Shown here: in pieces, positions 36,991 to 44,501 of the stretch
Layout: each line of letters starts with the position of its first letter
Position numbering within the stretch: the stretch's first letter is position 1
From: Bacteroidales bacterium
Lineage (GTDB): Bacteria > Bacteroidota > Bacteroidia > Bacteroidales > UBA932
Direction of reading: 5' to 3'
Length of the DNA: 53,195 nt
Assembly: GCA_017559545.1 (NCBI GenBank)
Contig: JAFYRK010000023.1
Location: 1 to 53,195, forward strand
Made by a program: the position numbers and the translations under genes
The notes under the pieces: model-generated
The model's database searches: none
Told to the model about the DNA's origin: nothing
The model's input: the letters and a program-made list of their open reading frames with translations, nothing else

Positions 36991-37740
36991 TTATCTTCTT
37001 ACCGTTATATGGAAGCAATGTTGGCTTTTCTCGTATTTGACATAGCACTGCCTGTCATCACGCAGATCGCGGAGAACCTCCGCCAGTACAGCTTTCAGTT
37101 CATTTCTATTTGACCTTGTCAAAACACCATCAGGCACGAACTGAGTGTATGAGATATCGAAAGTTGTAGCATGTCTATGCGCAGAGTTCTTAACTGCGAC
37201 GGAATTGTTCTTCATCAGTCTTGCCACATCGGCGTCCGTGCGCAAGATGGAAGTGACGACAATCCTGTGGCTGCTTATACCTTTGACATCCAGTGAGTCT
37301 TTAAAATTCTGACCGATGCGATTAAGAAGAATGGCAGCATTCTCTGTCAGATATGGTATGGAATGTCCCATCGGAGCAAGTTGATAAGATCTGCAGCTGT
37401 TCACTCGCTTAAGGGTCCCATCCTTTATCAAGGGTTCAGTCTGGCTCCTGTCCTTCAAGGGTTCAATGCCATATTTTCTGGCTGCAACAATCTGTGTTTT
37501 CTGCACATCATTGAAATGGGAACTGTAGTTTGCATGTTCCGCACTGGTGTCCAAGATAGGATTCAGGTATCCATAGATTCTGAAGCCACAGATTGCGACA
37601 CACCCGAAAAACATCAGAGCGATGGCGGATAATACAACCCGCTTCTTTCTCCATTTCAGTATTCCTGTGAGTAGAACTGCCAGCACAACTGTCACGAGAC
37701 AGAAGATCGCACAATGCTTCAAGGCGATTGACCAATACAT
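36991..37740 (-). CDS. DUF5715-like protein with LAS-type metallopeptidase signature
   Basis: The 249-residue protein has two N-terminal hydrophobic segments (about residues 8-28 and 36-58) followed by a periplasmic domain. The end of the domain carries a LAS/VanY-like arrangement: VVTSILRT with R167, then NSAHRHATTFDIS supplying the S-x-H...D pattern (S186, H188, D195), and QHCFHIT near the C-terminus with H241/H244. Those are the positions of the zinc ligands in D-Ala-D-Ala carboxypeptidases and L-Ala-D-Glu endopeptidases. It resembles the DUF5715 family. Peptidase activity is inferred from the motif and from neighbours that all act on peptidoglycan. Confidence 0.82.
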   Translation of the reverse strand: MYWSIALKHCAIFCLVTVVLAVLLTGILKWRKKRVVLSAIALMFFGCVAICGFRIYGYLNPILDTSAEHANYSSHFNDVQKTQIVAARKYGIEPLKDRSQTEPLIKDGTLKRVNSCRSYQLAPMGHSIPYLTENAAILLNRIGQNFKDSLDVKGISSHRIVVTSILRTDADVARLMKNNSVAVKNSAHRHATTFDISYTQFVPDGVLTRSNRNELKAVLAEVLRDLRDDRQCYVKYEKSQHCFHITVRR

Positions 37741-37760
37741 ATTATCACATGATTACGATA

Positions 37761-38306
37761 TTATCTTGGGAGATGGTCGGCAGGGTCAAGCCAGAACATC
37801 AGGCGCCAGTTGAAGCGTTTCGGCGGATTACATGTGCCCTCATTAGAGAACGCCTTCCACACGTATGGAATCGGAGTAATGATGCCATAATGAACATGTG
37901 CAGGGGTCGAAGCTGCATTACCGGACTTTCCTAGCGTGCCGATCAGTTCGCCAGGCTTGACAAAATCCATTACCGAGCAGTCGACAGTGTTAAGGTGGAG
38001 ATACTCATGGATCCTCCACTTAGGTCCGAGCACAAACACGCTCTTGCCTGCTTTGCCAGGCATTTCTTTGGCATAGATTACGAGACCGCCGGTCTGAGAA
38101 GACACCGGAGCCCCTACCCTTCCAAAGATATCCACACCAGTATGAGGACATCCTGCTGTACCTCTGGTCCACGGCCAATGCCAGAAGCTCTCATGGTTAT
38201 AGTCTGCCGGAGTGCAGCATGGCATAGCCTTTCTCTCAGGAATCAGGAAGCCTATCAGAATTACTACTCCGATGGTAATGATTACAGTCTTAAAAAATCG
38301 CTTCAT
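37761..38306 (-). CDS. M23-like peptidoglycan endopeptidase
   Basis: The 181-residue protein has an N-terminal anchor (FKTVIITIGVVILIGFLIP) and a compact M23/LytM domain. The zinc site is visible as CPHTGVDIF (H55, D59) and HVHYGI (H139, with H137), plus LH in HEYLHLNT (H104). The C-terminal WRLMFWLDPADHLPR closes the fold. M23 enzymes cut peptide cross-links in the periplasm. There is no LysM or coiled-coil region, so this is a minimal form. It lies 20 bp after the L,D-transpeptidase gene and 20 bp before the DUF5715-like gene, in the same operon. Confidence 0.92.
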   Translation of the reverse strand: MKRFFKTVIITIGVVILIGFLIPERKAMPCCTPADYNHESFWHWPWTRGTAGCPHTGVDIFGRVGAPVSSQTGGLVIYAKEMPGKAGKSVFVLGPKWRIHEYLHLNTVDCSVMDFVKPGELIGTLGKSGNAASTPAHVHYGIITPIPYVWKAFSNEGTCNPPKRFNWRLMFWLDPADHLPR

Positions 38307-38326
38307 ATCGTTACAAAGTTAACAAA

Positions 38327-38869
38327 TTATACATATACCCACATAACCACATTTTTAGGCTGAGTCTGCAGTATTTCAGCAACTTTCTTGAATCTATCCG
38401 GACGTAACGTCACGCATCCATGACTGATCAGCCATTCGGACTCATGTAGAAGGATCGATCTTGAACGAGCGTTTGAGTTAGTCTTGTCAAGGCCATCGAG
38501 TTCAAAGGCCATAGCGTCACGTGAGTACATCTTACGCTTTAAACCGATCCTGTAATGTCCAGGCGAACTGCAGTGACTGCCAGGGACATTGCTAAGTTCT
38601 ACTTTAAGGATGCTGCTCCCGTTGCCACACCCATGTCCGCACAGACTCCTCATTACAACGTCGCCCGTCTTCAGGTCAACGAGATAGAATCGTCTGGATA
38701 ATATAGTCCTTCCATAGTCAACCAGGATACCGTAATTGGCATTATATCCATGAGAGTTACAATAGGATGCAAGTTCGGTTACCTTGTCATCAAAATCAGC
38801 AGGTTTCATGTTCGAAATCAACAGAAAACCGCCCAATAAAACAGCTAAAGTGCAAAGGATCTTCTTCAT
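38327..38869 (-). CDS. L,D-transpeptidase catalytic-domain (YkuD_2-type) protein
   Basis: The 180-residue secreted protein (MKKILCTLAVLLGGFLLISN) matches the murein L,D-transpeptidase catalytic domain family. The active site is ISHGCVTLRP with nucleophile C152 and H150, and a further His lies in SILLHESEW (H142). YGILVDYGRTILSRRFYLVDL and GHYRIGLKRKM complete the fold. Such enzymes form 3-3 cross-links, attach proteins to peptidoglycan, or trim it. It is the first gene of the five-gene wall cassette, preceded by a 21-bp-period direct repeat in the 144-bp gap after the TonB receptor gene. Confidence 0.93.
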   Translation of the reverse strand: MKKILCTLAVLLGGFLLISNMKPADFDDKVTELASYCNSHGYNANYGILVDYGRTILSRRFYLVDLKTGDVVMRSLCGHGCGNGSSILKVELSNVPGSHCSSPGHYRIGLKRKMYSRDAMAFELDGLDKTNSNARSRSILLHESEWLISHGCVTLRPDRFKKVAEILQTQPKNVVMWVYV

Positions 38870-38952
38870 AAATTATAAAAGTGAAATGATGAATCGTGAG
38901 ACAAAATTGAACAAACGGAATATAGATTCCAAGTGATTTCACCCTCCATTTA

Positions 38953-38985
38953 TGAAGTGCCCTTTGCGCTTTACGAAATGCCCTT
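38953..38985 (-). repeat. Two-copy direct repeat upstream of the wall-enzyme operon
   Basis: On the minus strand AAAGGGCATTTC and AAAGGGCACTTC occur with a 21-bp start-to-start distance, two helical turns. They lie 84-116 bp upstream of the L,D-transpeptidase start. This spacing suits a dimeric regulator, but the region is short and no promoter box is clear, so the role is open. Confidence 0.4.
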
Positions 38986-39013
38986 TTCTACGGATTAAAT
39001 TTACGTCATTCCC

Positions 39014-41332
39014 TTAAATGTTCAGCGTAACCTTGAACATGATGTTGAGAGGAGCCTGTGGATAGAGTCCGGTCTCGGAGTAGTAGAGATCATCCTGCTG
39101 GAAATAGGCGCGCCACAGCCAGGCATCTGCATAGTACTTATGATTGAAGATATTGTGGATGTGGAAGCTGAAGGTCAGAGAGCCTTCCCTATCATCACGA
39201 ACAAAGCCAAGGAACTTTCTCAAAGGCACACTATAACCGACTGCCATATCAGCCACGAAATAAGCCGGGATGGCACGCTCGTCTGATGATGTGTTGTCAT
39301 AGTACTGGCGACCCACATATTTACCGTTCAATGTCAGATAGGCAGAACTGAGAGAACCGACAGAGGAAACGAACGGGCGGAACGTGGCGGAAGCCATGCC
39401 GACAAGGGACGGAGACATGAGGATATCTGTATTTCTGAAATCCACTGTGTGCTGTCCAAGGAAGTTCCAATCGTTCATGTTGTCATACATTTCATAGTAC
39501 GCAGTATAGGCTTTTATCTTATTGGTAGACAATGTCATATTTCCGCCCACCTGAAGCCATGAAAGAGGTTCCCAAGAAGCGGCAAACTCCACTCCGCGGC
39601 GCCAGCTGCGAGGCACATTTTCCTTGACCGCATAACCCACATCAGTAAGCTTTCCAGTCTCTATGAGCATATCCCAATACTCCATCATATAAAGGTTTGC
39701 AGCCAACGAGAAACGCTCTCCTACATACTCGTAGCCGAGCTCGATATCCAACATCTTCTCTGGTCGGATATCCACTCCACGTGAAGCCACGCCGGCCTCA
39801 ATAGATTTGTTGGCATCCAGAATCAGCTCCTTGATGTCGCTTCGGCCCGGCTCACGATGTCCCAGAGCCGCAGATGCATACACGCGGGACGAAGGACTCC
39901 AGCGGTATGAAAGACCTGCACGCGGATTGAAGAACTGCCAGTTATCCTTATGATCCAACAACACACCGTCATCCTCCGGTCCAGCCATTGAGAGCCATAC
40001 TCCCCTGTATTGAAGATCAGCAAACGCAGTAAAGCCATCAAAGCAAAGCACTTCCCCACGAACAAAAGCGTTTGCCTCATGCTTCAGACCACGGTTGAGA
40101 TACCATTCATGGTTGTCATAATCAAAGGAATCTCCGAGTATATTGCTCCATAGTACGGAACCGATATGGTCACCGTCATAACGTGAGAGATTGATACCTC
40201 CTGTCAGAGTCAGAACTTCAGAAGCATAACGGAGATCGGAACTCAGCACGAAATAATCGTTCGCCAGCGCCTCCTTGGTTATGAAGTCCCCCTCATCATA
40301 AGTCACTCCGTCAACCACAGGATCCGGCATCAAGTACTTCGAGAAGGATTTCCCTGCCTTATAATTCTCATAATACCCGTCACCACGGGTATAATTGAAT
40401 GTCGTGCTCCATGCGAGCTGGTCTGTAAACGCATGTGTATAGTTCAGCTGAAGGTGATGCTGAGCGTAGTTATCTGTTTCATTATCATAATAATGCACAT
40501 TGCCGAACTGATCATAATACTCTCCAGCAGGATTATATCGACGGTCAACCGCATACATCTCCGGGCTTATGCCCTCCCATGTGATTCCTGTGCGCTGAGA
40601 TCCCATGAGCCATGTCAGACGCAAGGAATTACGGTCATTCATCCAGCCAAGCACCGCCATTGCAGAATGCACATCGGCAAAGGCATTGCGGATATATCCG
40701 TCTGTCATTCCACGAGAATATGCGGCATTGAAATAGACTCCCGAATCCAACAATCCGGAACCTGCAGCAAACGAACCTATATAGGTTCCATATGAGCCCA
40801 AAGCCATCTCGGCGGAAGCGAATGGATCTGCACCTACGGCCGCAGTGCTCATGTTTATACTTGCGCCGAAGGCACCGGCGCCATTGGCAGAGGTGCCGAG
40901 TCCGCGCTGTAGCTGGACACTTGAAATCATAGACGACAAGGCTGGGATGTTTACCCAAAAGACCTCCTGAGACTCCGCATCATTCAGAGTTATTCCATTA
41001 AGAGTCACATTGATCTGCGAACCTTTTGTACCACGTACCGTCATCTTGGAGTATCCAAGACCTGTACCGCCCTCATTCAGTGAGATCACCGAAGGCTGAA
41101 GGCCAAGGTTCATAGGAAGTGAGTTGAGAGGATTGGCGCGGCGGAGTTCCTCCTTGCCGACCATCGTGAATGTCACAGGCGTATTCCTGCCTGCGCGTGA
41201 TGTTGAGACGACGACACTGTCCAATCTCTCGACCTTCTCCTCATTACCGGAGAGAGCCGCTTCTTTCTCCGCACCTTGTGCGGAAAAAGGGATCAGCGAA
41301 CAAAGCGCTGCTAAAAACAAAAAACCTCGCAT
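39014..41332 (-). CDS. TPP-riboswitch-controlled TonB-dependent receptor, probable thiamin-compound importer
   Basis: I chose ATG 41332, giving MRGFLFLAALCSLIPFSAQG as signal peptide; an earlier ATG (41371) adds 13 residues without a sensible signal. The 772-residue protein lacks a SusC-type N-terminal domain. It has the TonB box region RLDSVVVSTSRAGRNTP, a plug with MTVRGTKGSQINVTLNGI and VQLQRGLGTSANGAGAFG, and a barrel ending LNIMFKVTLNI. The upstream TPP aptamer predicts repression when thiamin pyrophosphate is plentiful. Known Bacteroidota relatives under such riboswitches import thiamin or its precursors. No inner-membrane PnuT-type partner lies next to it here. Confidence 0.93.
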   Translation of the reverse strand: MRGFLFLAALCSLIPFSAQGAEKEAALSGNEEKVERLDSVVVSTSRAGRNTPVTFTMVGKEELRRANPLNSLPMNLGLQPSVISLNEGGTGLGYSKMTVRGTKGSQINVTLNGITLNDAESQEVFWVNIPALSSMISSVQLQRGLGTSANGAGAFGASINMSTAAVGADPFASAEMALGSYGTYIGSFAAGSGLLDSGVYFNAAYSRGMTDGYIRNAFADVHSAMAVLGWMNDRNSLRLTWLMGSQRTGITWEGISPEMYAVDRRYNPAGEYYDQFGNVHYYDNETDNYAQHHLQLNYTHAFTDQLAWSTTFNYTRGDGYYENYKAGKSFSKYLMPDPVVDGVTYDEGDFITKEALANDYFVLSSDLRYASEVLTLTGGINLSRYDGDHIGSVLWSNILGDSFDYDNHEWYLNRGLKHEANAFVRGEVLCFDGFTAFADLQYRGVWLSMAGPEDDGVLLDHKDNWQFFNPRAGLSYRWSPSSRVYASAALGHREPGRSDIKELILDANKSIEAGVASRGVDIRPEKMLDIELGYEYVGERFSLAANLYMMEYWDMLIETGKLTDVGYAVKENVPRSWRRGVEFAASWEPLSWLQVGGNMTLSTNKIKAYTAYYEMYDNMNDWNFLGQHTVDFRNTDILMSPSLVGMASATFRPFVSSVGSLSSAYLTLNGKYVGRQYYDNTSSDERAIPAYFVADMAVGYSVPLRKFLGFVRDDREGSLTFSFHIHNIFNHKYYADAWLWRAYFQQDDLYYSETGLYPQAPLNIMFKVTLNI

Positions 41333-41392
41333 AATGTATGCACATTTATGCAAGGGGCAGACATGGCGCACATGCGCACATATACAATGAGA

Positions 41393-41474
41393 TTATGCGT
41401 CCCTACGCCGGCATTATCCGGATCAGGTTCATGGGTATGATCTCAGCCTCGGTCACCCGTGGCACCCCTGCAAG
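41393..41474 (-). promoter_or_regulatory. TPP (thiamin pyrophosphate) riboswitch aptamer
   Basis: The minus strand carries the conserved THI-box pieces in order: GGGGTGCC (about 41461-41468), GGCTGAGA (41441-41448), ACCC (41433-41436), GAACCTGATC (41421-41430) and GCGTAGGGA (41400-41408). A leader of about 60 nt separates it from the receptor ATG at 41332. It contains repeats of TGTGCGC that could form part of an expression platform. There is no U-tract terminator, so translational control is more likely. The aptamer begins only 10 bp after the preceding stop codon. Confidence 0.96.
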
Positions 41475-41483
41475 TATTTTATA

Positions 41484-42239
41484 TTACTTCTTCTCTATTA
41501 TTCTGACCTCATACAATCTAGGCCAGTTCTTGCCGGTCAGATAAATCTTTCCGGTCCTGGAGTCATAAGCAATTCCGTTCAAGACGTCAGTGCCCACAGC
41601 ACGGAGCTTGTCGGGAAGGAGTCCGTGGCAGTCAATTACTCCTTCTACACGGCCGTCCTTAGGATTGATCATGACTATCTCGTCGGTAGTATAGACATTC
41701 GCCCATATCTTTCCGTCGATGTATTCAAGTTCATTGAGCCAACGTACAGGTCTGTCTTCCAACTTAACCACAACCTTGCGGCCAACCTTGAAATTCTCAT
41801 CCATGAAATATAACATGGATGAACCATCCGATGCGATAAGCTGCTTTCCGTCTGTTGTTATGCCCCAGCCTTCACGTGGATATTTCCATGAAGTCTTGAA
41901 TTCCAATGTATTGGCATCATATACAAAAGCCGCTCGGCTCTCCCAGGTAAGCACATAAAGATTGTCCTTGAACATTACGGAACCTTCAATGAAGTATTTC
42001 TCGTTAAAGGTAATCTTCTCCAAAGCCTCGCCAGTCTGCATGTCCACCTTACGGAAAGTGGACTTGCCATGCAGTCCTGTGCTCTCATACATCTGTCCGT
42101 CCTGGAAGAAAAGTCCCTGGGTATAAGACTCGACATCATGAGGATATTCAGCTACAACCTCTGCCTTATACTCCCTGACTTCGGCCGGCCCGCAAGAGAT
42201 AAGTATAAGTGACACAAGTATTGAAAGAATTAACCTCAT
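41484..42239 (-). CDS. Glutaminyl-peptide cyclotransferase-family lipoprotein
   Basis: The 251-residue lipoprotein (MRLILSILVSLILISC) belongs to the plant-type glutamine cyclotransferase family, a five-bladed beta-propeller that forms N-terminal pyroglutamate. Blades are seen in ESYTQGLFFQDGQMYESTGLHGKS, YVLTWESRAAFVYD, EGWGITTDGKQLIASDGSSMLYF, VRWLNELEYIDGKIWANVY, and the final VLNGIAYDSRTGKIYLTGKNWPRLYEV. These contain the conserved Glu, Trp and Asp residues of the family. In Bacteroidota the enzyme acts in the periplasm or at the outer membrane, modifying signal-cleaved proteins with N-terminal Gln, including many SusC proteins; the role here is inferred. The TPP aptamer starts 10 bp downstream. 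Confidence 0.94.
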   Translation of the reverse strand: MRLILSILVSLILISCGPAEVREYKAEVVAEYPHDVESYTQGLFFQDGQMYESTGLHGKSTFRKVDMQTGEALEKITFNEKYFIEGSVMFKDNLYVLTWESRAAFVYDANTLEFKTSWKYPREGWGITTDGKQLIASDGSSMLYFMDENFKVGRKVVVKLEDRPVRWLNELEYIDGKIWANVYTTDEIVMINPKDGRVEGVIDCHGLLPDKLRAVGTDVLNGIAYDSRTGKIYLTGKNWPRLYEVRIIEKK

Positions 42240-42267
42240 ATTGTTCTATTTTGCTCTAAAACACCGA

Positions 42268-42299
42268 CAAAAGTAGACAAAAAATCCTAATCTGACAAA
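42268..42299 (-). promoter_or_regulatory. Complete promoter for the glutaminyl cyclase gene
   Basis: On the minus strand TTTG (42296-42299) and TACTTTTG (42268-42275) are 20 bp apart, the expected -33/-7 spacing. The transcript would start about 20 bp before the ATG at 42239. Confidence 0.65.
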
Positions 42300-42316
42300 G
42301 CTAATCAAATTTTGAT

Positions 42317-42324
42317 TACCTTTG
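42317..42324 (+). promoter_or_regulatory. -7 promoter box of the steroid-reductase-like operon
   Basis: TACCTTTG matches TAnnTTTG, 26 bp before ATG 42351. It rules against an upstream in-frame start at 42312, which would precede the expected transcription start. Confidence 0.6.
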
Positions 42325-42350
42325 CGCGACGTAGATTTGAGGTTGATGAT

Positions 42351-43130
42351 ATGAATACATATTATATCATAATGGCATGCATGGCAGTGATGGCGGTGAT
42401 CGTCTTCGTTGCCCTATTCTTCTTTAAGGCCGGATACGGCTATCTATCAACCTCGAACTGGGGGCCGAAGATAGGAAACAAGACTGCATGGGTCCTCATG
42501 GAGGCACCCGCATTCATCTTCCTGCTATATTACACCATAAGGTTCGCACTTTCCGGAGCTGATACAGGCAACTCAAAGGCTGTTCTCTACATTATGGCTG
42601 GATTCTACCTCCTGCACTACTTCCAGAGGTCGTTCATCTTCCCACTGATGATGCGAGGAAAGAGCACCATGCCGATTGCCATAATGCTGATGGGACTGGT
42701 ATTCAACACATTGAATGCATATCTGATTGCAGGATGGCTATATGGCGAAGCACCGGCAGGCATGTATGGAACCGAGTGGCTCTGGAGCCCTCAGTTCATC
42801 ATCGGAACAATAGTGTTCTTTGCAGGAATGGCAATCAACCTGCACTCTGACCATGTGATCCGCAACCTGCGCAAGCCAGGTGATACAAAGCATTATATCC
42901 CCCGCAAGGGATTTTATAAATACGTAACATCTGCAAACTACTTTGGAGAGTTTACCGAATGGATAGGCTATGCCATTCTGACTTGGTCACCTGCCGGACT
43001 TCTCTTCGCCGTATGGACCTTCGCAAACCTCGGTCCACGCGCCAAGTCGTTGACAGAGAAGTACGTAAATGAGTTTGGAGAGGAATACAGCAAGCTTGGC
43101 AAAAAACATATTATACCATTCATCTGGTAA
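42351..43130 (+). CDS. Steroid 5-alpha-reductase-family membrane protein
   Basis: The 259-residue protein starts MNTYYIIMACMAVMAVIVFV and has about six hydrophobic segments. Its C-terminal half is the steroid 5-alpha-reductase domain, with the NLHSDHVIRNLRKPGDTKHY segment, GFYKYVTSANYFGEFTEWIGYA (the conserved N-Y-x-x-E motif), and a terminus of FGEEYSKLGKKHIIPFIW. The family reduces the C4-C5 double bond of 3-oxo-4-ene steroids with NADPH to the 5-alpha product. Its start codon follows a -7 box, and its stop overlaps the next ATG by one base (TAATG). With the next gene it resembles the 5AR/5BR pair linked to allo-bile acids. Confidence 0.93.
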   Translation: MNTYYIIMACMAVMAVIVFVALFFFKAGYGYLSTSNWGPKIGNKTAWVLMEAPAFIFLLYYTIRFALSGADTGNSKAVLYIMAGFYLLHYFQRSFIFPLMMRGKSTMPIAIMLMGLVFNTLNAYLIAGWLYGEAPAGMYGTEWLWSPQFIIGTIVFFAGMAINLHSDHVIRNLRKPGDTKHYIPRKGFYKYVTSANYFGEFTEWIGYAILTWSPAGLLFAVWTFANLGPRAKSLTEKYVNEFGEEYSKLGKKHIIPFIW

Positions 43131-44386
43131 TGAGCGAATTGTTTACACCATATAAGATCGGCCCGATAGAGCTGAGGAACAGAACCGTACGATCTGCGGC
43201 TTTTGAAGCGATGTGCCCTGGTCAGAGACCTTCAAAGGAGCTTTTTGACTACCACACAGCAGTGGCACGCGGCGGTATCGGAATGACTACGGTAGCATAC
43301 GCTGCCGTTTGTCAGAGCGGACTTTCGTTTGAAAACCAGCTTTGGATGCGTGAGGAAATTGTTCCGGAGCTGAAGAAACTCACTGACGCAATCCATGCCG
43401 AAGGGGCCAAGGCATCGATCCAGCTGGGCCACTGCGGAAACATGTCCCACCGCTCGATCTGCGGATGTATGCCTTACGGTGCAAGCCGTGGGTTCAACCT
43501 GTACTCACCCACATTCGTCCAGAAGATGAACATTGAGCAGATCAATGAGGTTGCAGACGCATACGGAAAAGCTGTAGAGCTTGCCATCGAGGCAGGTTTT
43601 GATGCGATTGAGATTCACGCTGGACATGGATACCTGATCTCACAGTTCCTCTCGCCGTACACAAACAAGAGGCGTGACGAGTTCGGAGGAAACTTGGAGA
43701 ACCGAATGAGGTTCATGAAGATGTGCGTGAGCAAGGCTGTTGCAGCAGGAAAAGGCAAGGTTGCCCTTTTCGCGAAACTGAACACCCGCGACGGATTCAA
43801 GGGCGGCCAGGAGACAGACGAACTTATTGAAGTGGCAAAGGAACTGCGTAACCTCGGAATCGAGTCCATAGTATTGTCTGGAGGCTTTGTAAGCCGCCAC
43901 CCACAGTACGTCATGCGCGGACAGTTCCCCGTAAAGGCAATCGTGCATTACTTCCCATGGAGCAAATGGTGGCTTAAGCTCGGCGTGCTGCTCGGAGGTA
44001 AGATTGTAGCTCCTGCAGTGCCGTTCAAGAAGCTCTTTTTCATGGAGGATGCGTTGAAGTTCCGTGAAGCGATGCCGGACTTCCCGTTCACTTACGTGGG
44101 CGGCGTGACAGACCGCAAGAGCGCTGACGAGGCTATCGAGAAGGGTTTCCCTATGATCCAGATGGGACGCGCCGTGCTCGAAGACACAGACTTCGTGAAC
44201 AAGATGCAGGCTGACGAGAACCACTGCAGCGGCTGTACACACAGCAACTTCTGCATCGGTCGAATGTACTCGAAATCAATGCAATGCCACAAGCATTGCG
44301 AAGACATAACCCCAGCGCTCCGCAAGGAAGTCGAGCGCCTCGACCGCGAAAACGATAAGATCGAGCGCAAGCTGGGTTATAAATAA
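43130..44386 (+). CDS. Old Yellow Enzyme-family flavin reductase, probable 5-beta-reductase partner
   Basis: The 418-residue protein is an FMN TIM-barrel NADH:flavin oxidoreductase (MSELFTPYKIGPIELRNRTVRS). The active-site block EIHAGHGYLISQFLSP (H163, H166), the RRDEFGGNLENRMRF segment, and the phosphate-binding GGVTD and MGRAVLED segments are intact. A Cys cluster (C366, C369, C375, C386, with C390) suggests a 4Fe-4S site as in dienoyl-CoA reductase-type members. The C-terminal FAD/NAD domain of long BaiCD/BaiH proteins is absent. Similar short flavoenzymes pair with 5AR in Bacteroidales to reduce 3-oxo-4-ene steroids to 5-beta products. Substrate here is inferred. Confidence 0.92.
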   Translation: MSELFTPYKIGPIELRNRTVRSAAFEAMCPGQRPSKELFDYHTAVARGGIGMTTVAYAAVCQSGLSFENQLWMREEIVPELKKLTDAIHAEGAKASIQLGHCGNMSHRSICGCMPYGASRGFNLYSPTFVQKMNIEQINEVADAYGKAVELAIEAGFDAIEIHAGHGYLISQFLSPYTNKRRDEFGGNLENRMRFMKMCVSKAVAAGKGKVALFAKLNTRDGFKGGQETDELIEVAKELRNLGIESIVLSGGFVSRHPQYVMRGQFPVKAIVHYFPWSKWWLKLGVLLGGKIVAPAVPFKKLFFMEDALKFREAMPDFPFTYVGGVTDRKSADEAIEKGFPMIQMGRAVLEDTDFVNKMQADENHCSGCTHSNFCIGRMYSKSMQCHKHCEDITPALRKEVERLDRENDKIERKLGYK

Positions 44387-44423
44387 CCGAGGCTATTTAT
44401 AATCCCGGCCCGGGTAGGGCCGA

Positions 44424-44474
44424 AGTTCCCCCTGACAGGGGGATGTCATGAGTGAAACGAATGACAGGGGGTTA
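44424..44474. repeat. Short G/C-tract hairpin repeat of a type seen in Bacteroidota
   Basis: TCCCCC-TGA-CAGGGGGA-type hairpin (about 44427-44442) is followed by a second TGACAGGGGG copy (44463-44472), with AACGA and ATGTCATGAGTG between. The near-palindromic preceding block (44403-44421, CCGGCCCGGG and GGGCCG) adds to the structure. It lies between the reductase stop and rnpB. I recall such blocks as multi-copy intergenic elements in related genomes; copy number here is not testable from one window. Confidence 0.5.
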
Positions 44475-44483
44475 AGACAGAAT

Positions 44484-44491
44484 ATTTTTGA
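44484..44491 (+). promoter_or_regulatory. -7 promoter box for RNase P RNA
   Basis: TATTTTTG matches TAnnTTTG. It is followed 11 bp later by the 5' stem of the RNase P RNA. Confidence 0.65.
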
Positions 44492-44501
44492 TAAAAAATA
44501 T

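Noticed and set aside
36988-37048. Earlier start for the GH25 lysozyme
   Set aside because: It would overlap the upstream gene by about 60 bp and add a charged stretch before the signal anchor; the ATG at 36988 is right after the stop.
42312-42350. Upstream start of the 5-alpha-reductase-like gene
   Set aside because: The -7 box overlaps this stretch, so it would not be transcribed; the membrane segment starts directly after ATG 42351.
43640-44242. 200-codon open frame antisense to the OYE gene
   Set aside because: It follows the codon bias of the real gene, has a Leu/His-rich composition with no recognisable motif, and no promoter box lies ahead of it.
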